Part shown: positions 1 through 6,353 of the stretch, in pieces
Numbering within the stretch: the first letter of the stretch is position 1
Layout: every line of letters starts with the position of its first letter
Assembly: GCA_964549615.1 (NCBI GenBank)
Contig: CAZJVP010000006.1
Location: 1-14,265 of the forward strand
Reading direction: 5' to 3'
DNA from: CAYVLA01 sp964549615 [NCBI: uncultured Thermococci archaeon]
GTDB lineage: Archaea > CAYQAE01 > CAYVLA01
DNA length: 14,265 nt
Notes under the pieces: generated by a model
What the model saw: only the letters and a program-made list of their open reading frames with translations
Database searches by the model: none
What the model was told of the DNA's origin: nothing
Made by a program: the position numbers and the translations under genes

Positions 1-374
1 TCGTCCGGATACGTCCTGTCCGAGATATTGTTGCTCTCGTTCACCTCGCCGATCTCCTCTTCGGCAGCCGATAGCTCCCCGTACCTGCCCACGTTCAGCC
101 TGATGCTTCCCCTGAAGAGCGAAGTGTAACCGTTCTTGAGCAAGTAGGTGGAGCCTTCCTCCACCTTCGAGATGTTCTCGTCCCAAAGGGCCATGTACAC
201 CGAGCCGGTGTCATCGCCGACGAGGATATCGGCCACAGTGTGATCCGATCCGTCCCTCGAGTGGACTTCCCTTACGTCGCCAGCCTTCAGAACCTTGAAA
301 AGGACGTTCACGCTCCTTGACCTCGGTCCGAGATCCGCTATCTTCACCGGCGCTGCTGCTCCTGCCTCCTCCAA
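1..374 (-). CDS. ssb: Archaeal single-stranded DNA-binding protein, OB fold (3' part outside window)
   Basis: The reading frame stays open from a TTG at 374 to the left edge, giving 124 residues of the N-terminal part. The frame matches the OB fold of the crenarchaeal SSB type as I know it: a strand reading SVNVLFKVL (about 21-29), then VADILVGDDTGSVYMALW (47-64), then an aromatic-rich stretch with GYTSLFRG (82-89) and LNVG. W64, Y83 and F87 sit where that family keeps its base-stacking aromatics (W, W and F in Sulfolobus). After the fold comes an acidic linker that contains NNISD and runs off the window; in the family this would be a flexible tail for protein contacts. Role by homology: coating ssDNA in replication and repair. 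TTG is chosen because a near-perfect Shine-Dalgarno (AGGAGGTGA, 379-387) lies just upstream and the family usually has a short N-terminus. A downstream GTG (residue 10) is a weaker alternative. Confidence 0.88.
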   Translation of the reverse strand, partial: MEEAGAAAPVKIADLGPRSRSVNVLFKVLKAGDVREVHSRDGSDHTVADILVGDDTGSVYMALWDENISKVEEGSTYLLKNGYTSLFRGSIRLNVGRYGELSAAEEEIGEVNESNNISDRTYPD

Positions 375-378
375 CGCG

Positions 379-387
379 TCACCTCCT
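379..387 (-). promoter_or_regulatory. Shine-Dalgarno of ssb
   Basis: On the minus strand the bases read AGGAGGTGA, nearly the full complement of the 16S 3' end. Seven bases separate GGAGG from the TTG at 374. This fixes TTG as the ssb start and implies that the gene is translated from a leadered mRNA. Confidence 0.8.
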
Positions 388-483
388 ACAACTTTGACTA
401 AGGCTCGCCACCGAAAGTTACCGCAAGCCCCAAAGGTCGAGTTGGCAATGCTGGAGCATACAGGGACGCGCGATCAAACTTCA

Positions 484-552
484 CACCGCCTTGAGAGGGC
501 GGTGATGCGCTTGAGATACGCCCGTTATGCCCAGCAGACCAGGGGTTCTGCT
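484..552. repeat. Three consecutive stem-loops, two sharing a TTGAGA loop
   Basis: First stem: CACCGCC (484-490) pairs perfectly with GGCGGTG (498-504) around a 7-base loop. Second: a short GCG/CGC stem (507-509 with 519-521). Both loops contain TTGAGA (491-496 and 511-516) in the same position. Third: AGCAGA (533-538) pairs with TCTGCT (547-552). On the minus strand the repeated loop reads TCTCAA. The cluster lies between the candidate minus-strand promoter and the ssb start, so it could fold in the ssb leader. The first stem resembles a tRNA anticodon arm, but no D arm or T arm accompanies it. Confidence 0.5.
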
Positions 553-668
553 CCGTCGAAGACCCATCAAACATACTTGCTTCCGCCTGTCCGCGCGGGA
601 AAAGCTTGACGGAACGTGCTCCGACTCAACCCCGACAAGCGAACCATTCCTATAGCCTTGCTCCTGCC

Positions 669-681
669 CGGTTTAAAAAAG
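669..681 (-). promoter_or_regulatory. Candidate TATA box for ssb leader transcript
   Basis: A run of A's next to TTTAAA is the strongest AT block in this gene-poor stretch. Read on the minus strand it would start a transcript near 645-650, running through the stem-loops into ssb. The core is nearly palindromic, so its direction is uncertain. Confidence 0.35.
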
Positions 682-781
682 TATTCCGTGCCTGCCGCTG
701 CACCGTTTACTCGCCACCTCTACCTTAGTGCGCCGAACTCAGCAAATCGCGACGACCGACCCGCATGGCTCACGGCAAGGT

Positions 782-821
782 CTCCGGCGAACCGGCATGT
801 TCATGCCCTCTTCCGCCGGAG
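782..821 (-). terminator. Nested inverted repeat across the surface-gene stop codon
   Basis: Outer arms CTCCGGCG (782-789) and CGCCGGAG (814-821) are perfectly complementary over 8 bp. Inside them, GGCAT (794-798) pairs with ATGCC (803-807). The stop codon of the minus-strand gene (801-803) lies in this inner hairpin. No T-run follows, so intrinsic termination of the usual archaeal kind is not shown. It may instead stabilise the 3' end. Confidence 0.35.
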
Positions 822-1508
822 CATCTTCAAGCCCATCCGGACCGATATGCCTACGATGATGACCAGCACAGCAATCCCTGCAAGCACCTTGATCCGCCAC
901 ATCAATACCGGAGCCCATGGGCGGATCGTGGCCTCCACGTAGGAGGGTTTGCTCTGGCCGGCATCGTTCTTGGCAAAAATCTTGAAGACGATCTCATCGC
1001 CCTTCGCGAAGCCGGCAAGTTCGGCCTTAACGATCCTTCTGCCGGTCTGGTTCACGTAGGTGGCTCCTGCATAGGTTGTCTCGCCCTTCCTTGCGTTCCA
1101 GATTGCGAAGCGAGTGATCCGCATGTATTCGGGGCCGTTTCTCCACCGAAGGATCACCGTGTAGTTGCCGTCGCCAGATTTCTTGATCCTCTCTACCCGG
1201 AACCCGGTAGGAGCTGCGGGAACGGCGAAGTTCGTCAGCCAAGTGATGTTGTTCTGCATCTTCGCCAGCTTGTGCTCCAGCTCGTCCACACGGTCGTAGA
1301 GCGTCGCGCTTCTCTTGAGGACGACGTCCAGCTGTCTCTTAGCTAGCGTGAAGTTCTCCTCCAGCGAAGCGAGCCTCTCCTCCAACGCAGCGATCCTCTG
1401 TTCAACCGAGAGGTTAGCGCTGCTCGCGTTTGCCTCAAGGCCCGTGCACGAGCCCAGAATCACGTGGATCGAGCAGAGTGCCAAAATCCAGATAAAGCGC
1501 CTTGACAT
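801..1508 (-). CDS. Membrane-anchored surface protein: coiled coil plus Fn3-like domain
   Basis: This 235-residue protein was not recognised as a named family, but its architecture is clear. Residues 1-22 form a signal peptide with two basic residues and a hydrophobic core. Residues 35-90 are heptad-like (leucines and isoleucines with charged E, R and K) and predict a coiled coil. Residues 97-195 look like a fibronectin type III domain: it opens with PAAPTGFRV, has an ILRW core strand and closes with a KIFAKNDAG turn. A transmembrane helix follows (about 203-223), then a short basic tail. The topology puts nearly the whole protein outside the cell. Six N-x-S/T sequons (N27, N32, N52, N87, N115, N153) all lie in the outside part. 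The LGSC at 18-21 resembles a lipobox, but the C-terminal anchor makes a lipoprotein less likely. Likely roles are adhesion or cell-envelope structure (inference). Confidence 0.75.
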   Translation of the reverse strand: MSRRFIWILALCSIHVILGSCTGLEANASSANLSVEQRIAALEERLASLEENFTLAKRQLDVVLKRSATLYDRVDELEHKLAKMQNNITWLTNFAVPAAPTGFRVERIKKSGDGNYTVILRWRNGPEYMRITRFAIWNARKGETTYAGATYVNQTGRRIVKAELAGFAKGDEIVFKIFAKNDAGQSKPSYVEATIRPWAPVLMWRIKVLAGIAVLVIIVGISVRMGLKMLRRKRA

Positions 1509-1539
1509 GGATAGACCCGGCCGAAGATTGGCCGCGACA

Positions 1540-1551
1540 TTAAATTACTTT
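1540..1551. promoter_or_regulatory. Shared AT-rich TATA element between divergent genes
   Basis: TTAAATTACTTT is the only AT-rich block in the 71 bases between the surface-protein ATG (1508) and the acylphosphatase GTG (1580). It is 35-37 bases from each start and reads as a TATA-like box on both strands. One element may therefore serve both directions. Confidence 0.5.
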
Positions 1552-1579
1552 CCCCGGTATTCACCCCTCGGAATCCGTC

Positions 1580-1855
1580 GTGAAATCCCGAGTCCACGTG
1601 ATCGTTGCCGGGAGGGTTCAGGGAGTCTCGTTCCGATACTTCACCCGGGAGAAGGCCATTTCGCTGGGCCTCAAGGGCTGGGTTCGCAACCTGAGGGATG
1701 GACGAGTGGAGTGCGAGTTCGAGGGCGACAGGGACGCGCTCGAAAGGATGCTCGATTTCTGCCGCGAAGGGCCTAGGTGGGCCAAGGTCACGAAGGTGGA
1801 AGTCGAGTGGCTACAGTTCACGGGGCAATACCCGGACTTCCGGATCCTGGTCTAG
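1580..1855 (+). CDS. acyP: Acylphosphatase
   Basis: At 91 residues this is the normal length for the family, which hydrolyses carboxyl-phosphate bonds (acyl phosphates) in the cytoplasm. The signature GRVQGVSFR (11-19) supplies the phosphate-binding loop and the catalytic arginine R19. GWVRN (33-37) supplies the catalytic asparagine N37, and the later GRVECEFEG strand is typical. It starts at GTG 1580: the frame upstream lacks family residues and the AT-rich box lies about 35 bases before. It is divergent from the surface-protein gene. The next gene downstream has its own promoter, so this one appears monocistronic. Confidence 0.93.
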   Translation: MKSRVHVIVAGRVQGVSFRYFTREKAISLGLKGWVRNLRDGRVECEFEGDRDALERMLDFCREGPRWAKVTKVEVEWLQFTGQYPDFRILV

Positions 1856-1957
1856 TTCCAACTCGTCACAAGCTTCACGTCAAACTCACTGAGCGTGCCG
1901 AACTCCCCGAGGGTTAGCTCCGGGCTGGGCGACCTCTGCACCCTCCCCCAGGAAACC

Positions 1958-1965
1958 GTTTTATT
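1958..1965 (+). promoter_or_regulatory. Candidate TATA box of the GHL6-like gene
   Basis: GTTTTATT, following a purine-rich GGAAACC that could serve as a BRE, is the only AT block in the 150 bases before the large gene. It predicts transcription from about 1985-1990, downstream of the GTG at 1978, and so supports ATG 2005 as the start. Confidence 0.5.
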
Positions 1966-2004
1966 CCGCCGTCTCCGGTGCGCTTTCGGTGTTCATCTTT
2001 GACG

Positions 2005-4098
2005 ATGACCGAACCCGGAGACCGAGATCCGACTTGGACAACGGACGTGCCCTTCACCTACAACATCGACTACTCGCCGGACCACGTCGGCAGCCAATCC
2101 TACATCAAGATGATCGCCGAGGCCCCGCCGGTCCTTCTCCACGTTGGACACGACGTGCCGTTCAAGAGCATGTACGGTCCGGCCGATCAGTTTGACTGCT
2201 TTGGCCGGAGAATACTGAGCCCAAAGGAAGCACAGGAAAGAATCGATGTACTGAAGGACTATGTCGCCCAGCTTCACAAGGCTGGCGTTAGGCTCCTCAT
2301 ACCCTACGTCTGCTCCATGTTCATCTTCGGGGACGCCAAGAAGCGCACGGGCTTCTGGGAGTTCTATGACAACTGGGAGAAGTACAAGGAGTTCGGCTTC
2401 GGGTCCAAGCCCAAGCGTGACCCACTAACATGGTGCTACGACAAGCCGCGGCCCCTGAACGCCAAGGACTATGACGCTGGCTACGTTTATGAGCCGTGCA
2501 TGAACGATCCCGACTGGCGCAGGTTCCTCAGGGCCACGGTGGCACAGATCGCCAAGGTTGGATACGACGGAGTCTTTTCTGATGTGAACTCGACGCGGTG
2601 CTCCAAGGCCTGCTGCAGACAGCTATTCAGTGACTACCTCCAGTCGCGGTACACCTGGGACGAGATCAAGAGACTGTTCGGATTCAACTCGCCCAGGGAT
2701 GTGCGCATGGGACGCGAGGGAGAAGGGTTGCTCTGGGTGGAGACCGTGAGGTTCCGTGGGGAGAGGGCGGCAAACCTCTTCGCAGAACTCAGAAACGAGG
2801 GAAGGAAGTTCCGCGACGCGTTCTTCGTGTTGCCCAACCTAAGCCCCTTCCAGCACGTTGATGGGGTGTGGCGGCGGGTGGGCAACTCCCACGTATTCGC
2901 AAGTTGGGCCAGGGAGTGTCCTGTGATAATGTTCGAGGAGATGCACCAACCGGGACTACTCGCGGAGGGCGTCGTATCCAACTTCATCTTCCAGTACAAG
3001 TATGCCTTCGCCCACACGGCGAGGGCGGGGACCCTCCTGTACCACGCGCAGGATCCGTCCGGCGTTCACATCGGAATTGCCGAGGCAGCAGCTGGCGGAG
3101 GAGGCGCGCTGATTCAGGGAGGCTATGCTTCCCCAGAGGTGAGGCGAAAGTTCCGGACCTTCTTCCACCGACACCCCGAGCTATTCGCGGACATGCTTCC
3201 GTACTCCTTCGTCGGCCTGGTCTTCCTCTATGAGCAACTTGCATGGGGAACGAGGTCCCACCTAGAGAACACCCTCAGGATCGCAGAGGAATTCATGGCC
3301 AAGCACGTGCTCTTCGACCTCATCGTTGAGAGGAACCTGCGGTTGACCGACCTAACGCGCTACAGGGCCGTCGTCGCGTGTGACGTGGAGAACCTGTCGG
3401 ATGTACAAGCCAGTGCCTTGCTGGAGTATGCGAGGCAGGGGGGCACCCTCGTCTCCATCGGACAGCTTGGGAAGTTTGATGACAGAGGCGCGCAGAGACC
3501 CAAGTCCGTCCCAGACGAGATTCCACCCTCGGCCTGGAGAGAGGTCTGCCCCGGGGTACATCAGGCGGAATGCGGCAAGGGCAGATGCATCAGGTCGCCG
3601 GACCTGGGCCACCTCCTTGAGCCTGCGTACTTTGAGCTCTTCATGCACACTGAGGAGGAGGTCAACGACATCAACAAGGTTTTCGAGCTGATAGGGAAAG
3701 CCAGGAATCGCCCCCACCGAGATCGCAATAGGATGTTGGTCCCCGTGGTACGCGAGGCCGCCGGGGAGGTCACCATCTCCGATTGCGAGGAAACGCTGAG
3801 GTTCAACGCCTACACGCGACTGGATGACGACGTGGCGTCGCTGACCTTGCACGCCGTGAACTACAACCTCCCGATCCGGGCAAGAGGACAATCCGGTCCA
3901 GTCGTGCCGGCCAAGCACGTCAGAATCCGACTCCCGCTCCCGAGCGGGTGGAGGGCCCGAGAGGTCCGACTCTACAGGCCCCCGGATGATGAAGCCGTCG
4001 AAATTCCCTTCAGGCAGAGAGCGGGGATCATGTCTCTCGAGATCCCAAAGGCGGACATATATTCCCTGGTGCAGGTCCTCGCGAAGTCCAGCCCATAG
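2005..4098 (+). CDS. GHL6-like putative glycoside hydrolase with glutamine-amidotransferase-like domain
   Basis: This 697-residue protein has no signal peptide, so it is probably cytoplasmic. The N-terminal part (about 30-330) reads as a TIM barrel of the hypothetical-glycosyl-hydrolase 6 / GH42-related type: PPVLLHVGHD, an RLLIPYVC strand, GYDGVFSDVNS (186-196) with an acid at D193, and VIMFEEMH (307-314) with E311/E312 at a strand end. D193 and E311/E312 are candidate catalytic acids by position only. Residues about 445-500 (YRAVVACDVENLSD, then GGTLVSIG) resemble the class-I-glutamine-amidotransferase-like fold found as the trimerisation domain in GH42 beta-galactosidases. Residues about 605-697 form a beta-sandwich typical of glycosidase C-termini. 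I start at ATG 2005 rather than GTG 1978 because of the TATA position. The substrate cannot be told. Enzymatic activity is inferred, and a non-catalytic member is possible. Confidence 0.68.
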   Translation: MTEPGDRDPTWTTDVPFTYNIDYSPDHVGSQSYIKMIAEAPPVLLHVGHDVPFKSMYGPADQFDCFGRRILSPKEAQERIDVLKDYVAQLHKAGVRLLIPYVCSMFIFGDAKKRTGFWEFYDNWEKYKEFGFGSKPKRDPLTWCYDKPRPLNAKDYDAGYVYEPCMNDPDWRRFLRATVAQIAKVGYDGVFSDVNSTRCSKACCRQLFSDYLQSRYTWDEIKRLFGFNSPRDVRMGREGEGLLWVETVRFRGERAANLFAELRNEGRKFRDAFFVLPNLSPFQHVDGVWRRVGNSHVFASWARECPVIMFEEMHQPGLLAEGVVSNFIFQYKYAFAHTARAGTLLYHAQDPSGVHIGIAEAAAGGGGALIQGGYASPEVRRKFRTFFHRHPELFADMLPYSFVGLVFLYEQLAWGTRSHLENTLRIAEEFMAKHVLFDLIVERNLRLTDLTRYRAVVACDVENLSDVQASALLEYARQGGTLVSIGQLGKFDDRGAQRPKSVPDEIPPSAWREVCPGVHQAECGKGRCIRSPDLGHLLEPAYFELFMHTEEEVNDINKVFELIGKARNRPHRDRNRMLVPVVREAAGEVTISDCEETLRFNAYTRLDDDVASLTLHAVNYNLPIRARGQSGPVVPAKHVRIRLPLPSGWRAREVRLYRPPDDEAVEIPFRQRAGIMSLEIPKADIYSLVQVLAKSSP

Positions 4099-4173
4099 CA
4101 GATCTCCAACATTCCGTGCGCGCAGACGGGTCAGGGTTCCAAGCCAACCGGAAAGAGATATCTTCGACCAAAC

Positions 4174-4710
4174 ATGGCGGATCGGAGATTGGTACCGCTC
4201 AGAATAAGACGGGATACGAAGGACGGATACCACAGGCTGCTGGATGTATTCGAAGGGTTCGAGGATTGCCCAGCCATAGACATGGTCTTGAAAGGAAAGA
4301 GGGAGATCCTCAGGGATGCTCGGGTGAGAATCGGGCCCTCGCCCCAGTACATGAGGGTACTGGAGGAGGATGGCTGCATCAGCATTGGGCGGGACTACCT
4401 CAGACACGGCGACCCGGTTCACATCTATCTGGACCTCATCCACGAACTCACGCACGTGAGACAGCACAGGGAAGGCCTGCCCCTCTATGACGAGCGGCAC
4501 CGTTACATCGACCGGCCGACCGAGATCGAAGCGATGAACATGACCGTGGCAGAGGCAAGACGCCTCGGGCTCAGCGAGGAGGAACTTGGAAGGTACCTGG
4601 GCGTGCCGTGGATAGGAGAGGATGAGTACGCTGAGCTGCTCGAGAAGCTGGGCGTGCGTTGGCATCCCCGAGGCGAGAAAGGCGACACCACCAAGAAAGA
4701 GGTGCGGTGA
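4174..4710 (+). CDS. Small HExxH metallopeptidase-like protein
   Basis: This 178-residue protein matches no named family I recognise. Its centre carries HELTHVRQH (90-98), the HExxH zinc motif with H90 and H94 as ligands and E91 as catalytic base, preceded by a hydrophobic strand (VHIYLDLI). After 22 residues comes PTEIEAMNM, where E117 or E119 could be the third ligand, as in gluzincins. The C-terminal third contains repeated acidic helices and a charged tail. There is no signal peptide or membrane segment, so it should be cytoplasmic. Codon use matches its neighbours. It lies 75 bases after the GHL6-like gene with no clear box at the usual distance, so co-transcription with that gene is possible. 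The zinc site is read directly. Protease activity is inferred from the motif, and the substrate is unknown. Confidence 0.7.
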   Translation: MADRRLVPLRIRRDTKDGYHRLLDVFEGFEDCPAIDMVLKGKREILRDARVRIGPSPQYMRVLEEDGCISIGRDYLRHGDPVHIYLDLIHELTHVRQHREGLPLYDERHRYIDRPTEIEAMNMTVAEARRLGLSEEELGRYLGVPWIGEDEYAELLEKLGVRWHPRGEKGDTTKKEVR

Positions 4711-4820
4711 ACGCCCAACTCCCAAGCCTTCCCTGCGCGTCGAGCCTTCATTCGACCATGGGGCAAACCAGCGAAAGAAGCCAGCAATGGAATGACCAGC
4801 CGATCGCCGGGGTGCACCGC

Positions 4821-5213
4821 ATGAGCCTTGCATCATCCCTGCTGAAAATGTCCGGGAGCCTCAAGCGCAACCTCCAGGCACTGTACCTGGCGTACAGGGA
4901 CCCCAGGGTTCCTGTGCGCGCCAAGGTGCTGATCGCTGCGCTGATGGCGTATGCAGCAAGCCCAGTAGACCTCATCCCGGATTTCATCCCCGTCTTAGGG
5001 TACCTCGACGATCTGATACTTCTGCCCATCGGAGTCTCGCTAGCGATCAAGATGATCCCTAAGGATGTCCTGTCCGAGTATATGGACCGGGCGCGCACAC
5101 AAGGCACGGAAATCAAGCGCAAGAACTGGCCGGTAGCTTTCCTCATCATCCTCCTCTGGGCGATCACGATCGTATTCGTCGCAAGGGGCGTTTGGCAACA
5201 TTTCTTCGGTTGA
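4821..5213 (+). CDS. DUF1232 (YkvA-like) small membrane protein
   Basis: This 130-residue protein carries the DUF1232 signature SPVDLIPDFIPVLGYLDD within a hydrophobic stretch (about 36-80). It ends with an additional transmembrane helix (VAFLIILLWAITIVFVA) close to the C-terminus. The family is widespread, membrane-associated and functionally unassigned. ATG 4821 is chosen because GGGGTG lies 7 bases upstream and the family domain starts soon after. ATG 4758 in the same frame would add 21 polar residues without family character. It follows the metallopeptidase-like gene with no clear promoter between, so co-transcription is likely. Confidence 0.82.
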   Translation: MSLASSLLKMSGSLKRNLQALYLAYRDPRVPVRAKVLIAALMAYAASPVDLIPDFIPVLGYLDDLILLPIGVSLAIKMIPKDVLSEYMDRARTQGTEIKRKNWPVAFLIILLWAITIVFVARGVWQHFFG

Positions 5214-5284
5214 GTTTGCGCTCGGGGTCCGCGCGGCGATCACGGGTCGCGATGGCTCGCAAGATTCTTATGCTACCTGCGGCC

Positions 5285-6337
5285 ATGGAGCCGCGAACTG
5301 CCGTGTCAAGGATCGTTGGCATTTACGGGCTGGGTTCCATCGGCTCGGCGATTGCCAACTCATTGGGAACCCGCGGAATTGAGATGGCCTTTGCCGTTGA
5401 CAATGACCCAAATAAGGTTGGCAAGGAACTTGGGAGCGTGGGCGGCCCCAAAGGGACGGGCCTGGTTGTCTCAGAGACGCTCGACCCCGATGCCGCGAGG
5501 TCTTGCGACGTGGTCCTCCACTCCACTGGCTCAAGACTTGCCCAGGTCTTCCCCCAGATCGCCGAACTGCTCGAATGCGGATGCAACATAATCTCGACCT
5601 GCGAGGAGCTGTCCTACCCCTATCTGAAACATCCTGACCTGGCCCGCAAGATCGACTCGATGGCCCGCGACCGCCGCGCAACCGTCCTCGGAACGGGGGT
5701 GAACCCCGGGTTCCTGCTGGATGCCCTGCCTGCTTTCATCTGCAAGGCCTGCGCATCGGTGGAGTCAATCGAGGTATCTAGGATCGTGGAAGCGTCCTCG
5801 CGCAGGGAGCCCCTCCAGAGAAAGATCGGACTCGGAATGGACCCGCGCACGTTCGAGGAGAAGGCAAGACAGGGGCTTATCGGCCACATCGGTTTGTTCG
5901 AGTCCTGCGGGCTCGTCGCTGAGGCGGTGGGCTGGGAACTGTCCGAGCTTCGACAGGAGATCAGCCCGGTTCTTGCGGATGGGGAGATGGAGACGTCCCA
6001 CTTCAGAATTGGGGCGGGCCAGGTCAGAGGCATAAGGCAGGAAGCCGTGGGAATCGCGGACGGCGGAAGGATCAAGCTCTTCCTTGAGATGGCCGTCCAA
6101 GCTGGAAATCCCGCCGACTCTTTACTCATTCGGGGCGACCCGCCGATCAGCCTGACCATACCCGGAGGCGTAAACGGGGATCGGGCAACGGTGGCCCGCG
6201 TCATCAACAACATCGAAGAGGTGGCCGCTGCGCCGAGCGGCCTAGCCACCGTCCTTTCGCTGCCGCTCCATTCACGCAAACCGGGCCTCACCCGGCAAAG
6301 GTCTCCAAGGCTGATCGGCAGCGCAAGACTGCTTTAG
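5285..6337 (+). CDS. NAD(P)-dependent oxidoreductase, DapB / 2,4-diaminopentanoate dehydrogenase-like
   Basis: From ATG 5285 the protein has 350 residues, typical of the 2,4-diaminopentanoate dehydrogenase and dihydrodipicolinate-reductase-like group. It has an N-terminal Rossmann motif, GLGSIG (15-20), and FAVDNDP at the end of strand two, whose acid suggests NAD rather than NADP. Two stretches characteristic of the group follow: ISTCEELSYP and GTGVNPGFLLDALP. In the family these enzymes deaminate or form an amino acid at a ketone carbon. The substrate here is unknown. Start codons at 5252, 5270 and GTG 5303 share the frame; 5285 and 5303 fit the family N-terminus best. The stop is followed after 16 bases by the aminomutase-like start, with the SD between, so the two are a coupled pair. 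True DapB is less likely because its usual C-terminal motifs are not evident. Confidence 0.78.
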   Translation: MEPRTAVSRIVGIYGLGSIGSAIANSLGTRGIEMAFAVDNDPNKVGKELGSVGGPKGTGLVVSETLDPDAARSCDVVLHSTGSRLAQVFPQIAELLECGCNIISTCEELSYPYLKHPDLARKIDSMARDRRATVLGTGVNPGFLLDALPAFICKACASVESIEVSRIVEASSRREPLQRKIGLGMDPRTFEEKARQGLIGHIGLFESCGLVAEAVGWELSELRQEISPVLADGEMETSHFRIGAGQVRGIRQEAVGIADGGRIKLFLEMAVQAGNPADSLLIRGDPPISLTIPGGVNGDRATVARVINNIEEVAAAPSGLATVLSLPLHSRKPGLTRQRSPRLIGSARLL

Positions 6338-6345
6338 AGAGGTGA
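6338..6345 (+). promoter_or_regulatory. Shine-Dalgarno that sets a TTG start
   Basis: AGAGGTGA lies directly after the upstream stop codon (6335-6337) and 8 bases before TTG 6354. The alternative in-frame GTG at 6342 lies inside this SD and would have none of its own, so TTG 6354 is preferred. Confidence 0.65.
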
Positions 6346-6353
6346 ATGGTAAC

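Larger units (their letters stand above)
388..800. other. Gene-poor stretch with stem-loops
   Basis: No protein-coding frame here is convincing. Frames exist on both strands, but their translations are low-complexity, rich in Arg, Pro and Ser, and match nothing I recognise. What can be seen is an AT-rich box at 669-681, a group of three stem-loops at 484-552, and a dyad at 782-821 over the end of the neighbouring minus-strand gene. The most economical reading is that the minus strand here is a long structured leader for ssb. A separate small RNA is also possible. Confidence 0.45.

Noticed and set aside
484-504. tRNA anticodon arm (the minus-strand loop would read CTC, the plus-strand loop GAG)
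   Set aside because: The 7-base loop between perfect arms looks right, but there is no D arm with GG, no T arm with TTCRA and no acceptor stem on either strand.
398-574. 58-codon frame on the minus strand before ssb
   Set aside because: The translation has no motif or amphipathic pattern, it covers the stem-loops, and no promoter or SD precedes its ATG.
616-942. 108-codon frame on the plus strand
   Set aside because: Its second half is antisense to the surface-protein gene and its translation is low-complexity.
1978-2004. GTG 1978 as start of the GHL6-like gene
   Set aside because: It lies only about 16 bases after the TATA box, upstream of the predicted transcription start. ATG 2005 follows it.
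4659-4820. N-terminal extension of the DUF1232 protein
   Set aside because: It overlaps the preceding gene and is polar without family similarity. ATG 4821 has a plausible SD.
3352-4836. 494-residue open frame on the minus strand
   Set aside because: It lies antisense to the GHL6-like and metallopeptidase-like genes, both of which have clear motifs. The long opening is a by-product of GC-rich codon use.
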